From the NCBI GenBank assembly GCA_900769875.1, contig CAAGII010000163.1, positions 1-31,945 on the forward strand: DNA of 31,945 bases, given 5' to 3'. The notes under the pieces are model-generated. The model ran no database searches and was not told where the DNA came from. It saw only the letters and a program-made list of their open reading frames with translations. How positions within the stretch are numbered: the first letter of the stretch is position 1; every line of letters begins with the position of its first letter. Positions 31,298 through 31,945 of the stretch are shown here, one piece after another. The translations under genes and the position numbers were made by a program. The DNA comes from Clostridia bacterium. GTDB taxonomy: Bacteria > Bacillota > Clostridia > Christensenellales > Aristaeellaceae.

Positions 31298-31945
31298 TTA
31301 TTTGGCAGGGGCGACGAACGCGGCCTTCAGCTCCACCGTGCGGTTGAACACGGGCAGCTCGCTGGTCGAATCCGGATCCTTGCAGAAGTAGGCGAGACGC
31401 AGGAACTGGAAGGTGGTGCCCACCTCAGCGTCGCGCACAAGCGGCTCTGCGTAGCCGCGCAGGACGGTGAGACTGTTCGGGTTCAGGCGGCTGATGAAAT
31501 CCTTCTTCAGCGCACCGGCGGGCGCGACCTCGTCGGTAGCCTCGGTATCGGCGATTTCAGGCTCAGCGGCTGCCTCTAGCTCCTCGTTAGAGGAGAGAAG
31601 CGGCTCGTACAGGCGCGCCTCGAAGGGCACGCAGTCCGCCGCGCTGACCCAGTGCAGCACCTTGCCCTTGATTTTACGGTTGGCGCCCTCCGTGCCGGAA
31701 GCGGACGAGAGATCCACCTCGCAGTGTACGGCGGTGACGTTGCCGCTTTCGTCCTTATCGCAGCCCACGCACCTGACGATGTACGCGCCCTTGAGACGCA
31801 CCTCATAACCGGGATGCATACGCTTATACTTGGGAACAGGAACTTCCATGAAGTCGTCCGCTTCGATCCACAGATTGCGGGAGAAAGCGATCTCGCGGGT
31901 ACCGGCAGTGGGATCCAGCGGATTGTTCTCCACCGTGACAGTCTC
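31298..31945 (-). CDS. glnS: Glutaminyl-tRNA synthetase, C-terminal anticodon-binding part (partial)
   Basis: The visible 215 residues are the end of a class I glutaminyl-tRNA synthetase; the catalytic domain lies beyond the right edge. The two beta-barrel anticodon-binding domains are clear: FSRNLWIEADDFMEVPVPKY, YKRMHPGYEVRLKGAYIVRC, KGKVLHWVSAADCVPFEARL and FQFLRLAYFCKDPDSTSELP, ending PVFNRTVELKAAF. Between YEPLL and FISRLNPNSL there is an acidic, alanine-rich insert of roughly 30 residues (SSNEELEAAAEPEIADTEAT and the following part), longer than the short loop of E. coli GlnRS. The presence of GlnRS means the organism can charge tRNA-Gln directly rather than only through GatCAB. It is the upstream gene of the gltX pair. 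Confidence 0.95.
   Translation of the reverse strand, partial: ETVTVENNPLDPTAGTREIAFSRNLWIEADDFMEVPVPKYKRMHPGYEVRLKGAYIVRCVGCDKDESGNVTAVHCEVDLSSASGTEGANRKIKGKVLHWVSAADCVPFEARLYEPLLSSNEELEAAAEPEIADTEATDEVAPAGALKKDFISRLNPNSLTVLRGYAEPLVRDAEVGTTFQFLRLAYFCKDPDSTSELPVFNRTVELKAAFVAPAK

Noticed and set aside
1..31945. CRISPR arrays, tRNA or rRNA genes, integrases, transposases, phage genes
   Set aside because: I looked through intergenic stretches and both strands and saw no repeat-spacer pattern, cloverleaf, or protein with such motifs.

Overview
The window looks like chromosomal DNA of a high-G+C, endospore-forming member of the Clostridia (Bacillota). Direct support comes from the spoVB-like/yabN/hup/rqcP gene order, a cotJ spore-coat operon, sigma-A-type promoters with strong AGGAGG ribosome sites, and an ECF transporter S component facing a MocR regulator. 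Many proteins with Leu/Ala-rich signal peptides and a G+C-rich codon bias would fit a gut lineage such as Christensenellales or Oscillospirales, but that placement is inference. No CRISPR array, tRNA, rRNA, integrase or insertion sequence was seen.

Layout, left to right. (1) 1-783, minus: a PDZ protein with an N-terminal membrane anchor, then the start of an OmpR-type response regulator that runs off the window. (2) 929-8747, plus: a TraX-family membrane protein; then, from its own promoter, a GH127-like protein that lacks the catalytic cysteine motif, translationally coupled to a DusB-type tRNA-dihydrouridine synthase; then three consecutive large secreted proteins of unknown function with a similar C-terminal end. 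(3) About 8760-9640: an A+T-rich module with one small lipoprotein gene, bounded by a 12-bp inverted repeat. (4) 9653-14633, minus: spoVB-like flippase, yabN (methylase-MazG), hup, rqcP and a fused ispDF, with a terminator between hup and rqcP. (5) 14823-20843, plus: an uncharacterised protein, CstA carbon-starvation/peptide transporter, a small uncharacterised protein, and the TrkA-TrkH potassium uptake pair.

(6) 20955-21791, minus: prephenate dehydrogenase, end-to-end with trkH across a shared bidirectional terminator. (7) 21940-23049, plus: a cotJ operon in which CotJA and CotJB are one fused polypeptide, followed by CotJC. (8) 23106-24026, minus: a free-standing E2-type acyltransferase-fold protein without the catalytic His/Asp motif. 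(9) 24265-27488, plus, from a perfect-consensus promoter: phosphodiester-glycosidase (NAGPA) domain protein, threonine aldolase, and cellobiose-2-epimerase-like protein. (10) 27549-29747: an ECF S component and a MocR/PdxR-like regulator, divergent, sharing a palindromic -10 inside a dyad. (11) 29820-31945, minus: gltX and the C-terminal part of glnS.

Most of the window is housekeeping, sporulation and transport. The candidates for undescribed biology are the cysteine-less GH127 relative beside dusB, the secreted triplet, the catalytically altered E2-fold protein, the symmetric divergent promoter and the A+T-rich lipoprotein module. No new multi-gene system is proven by the sequence alone.
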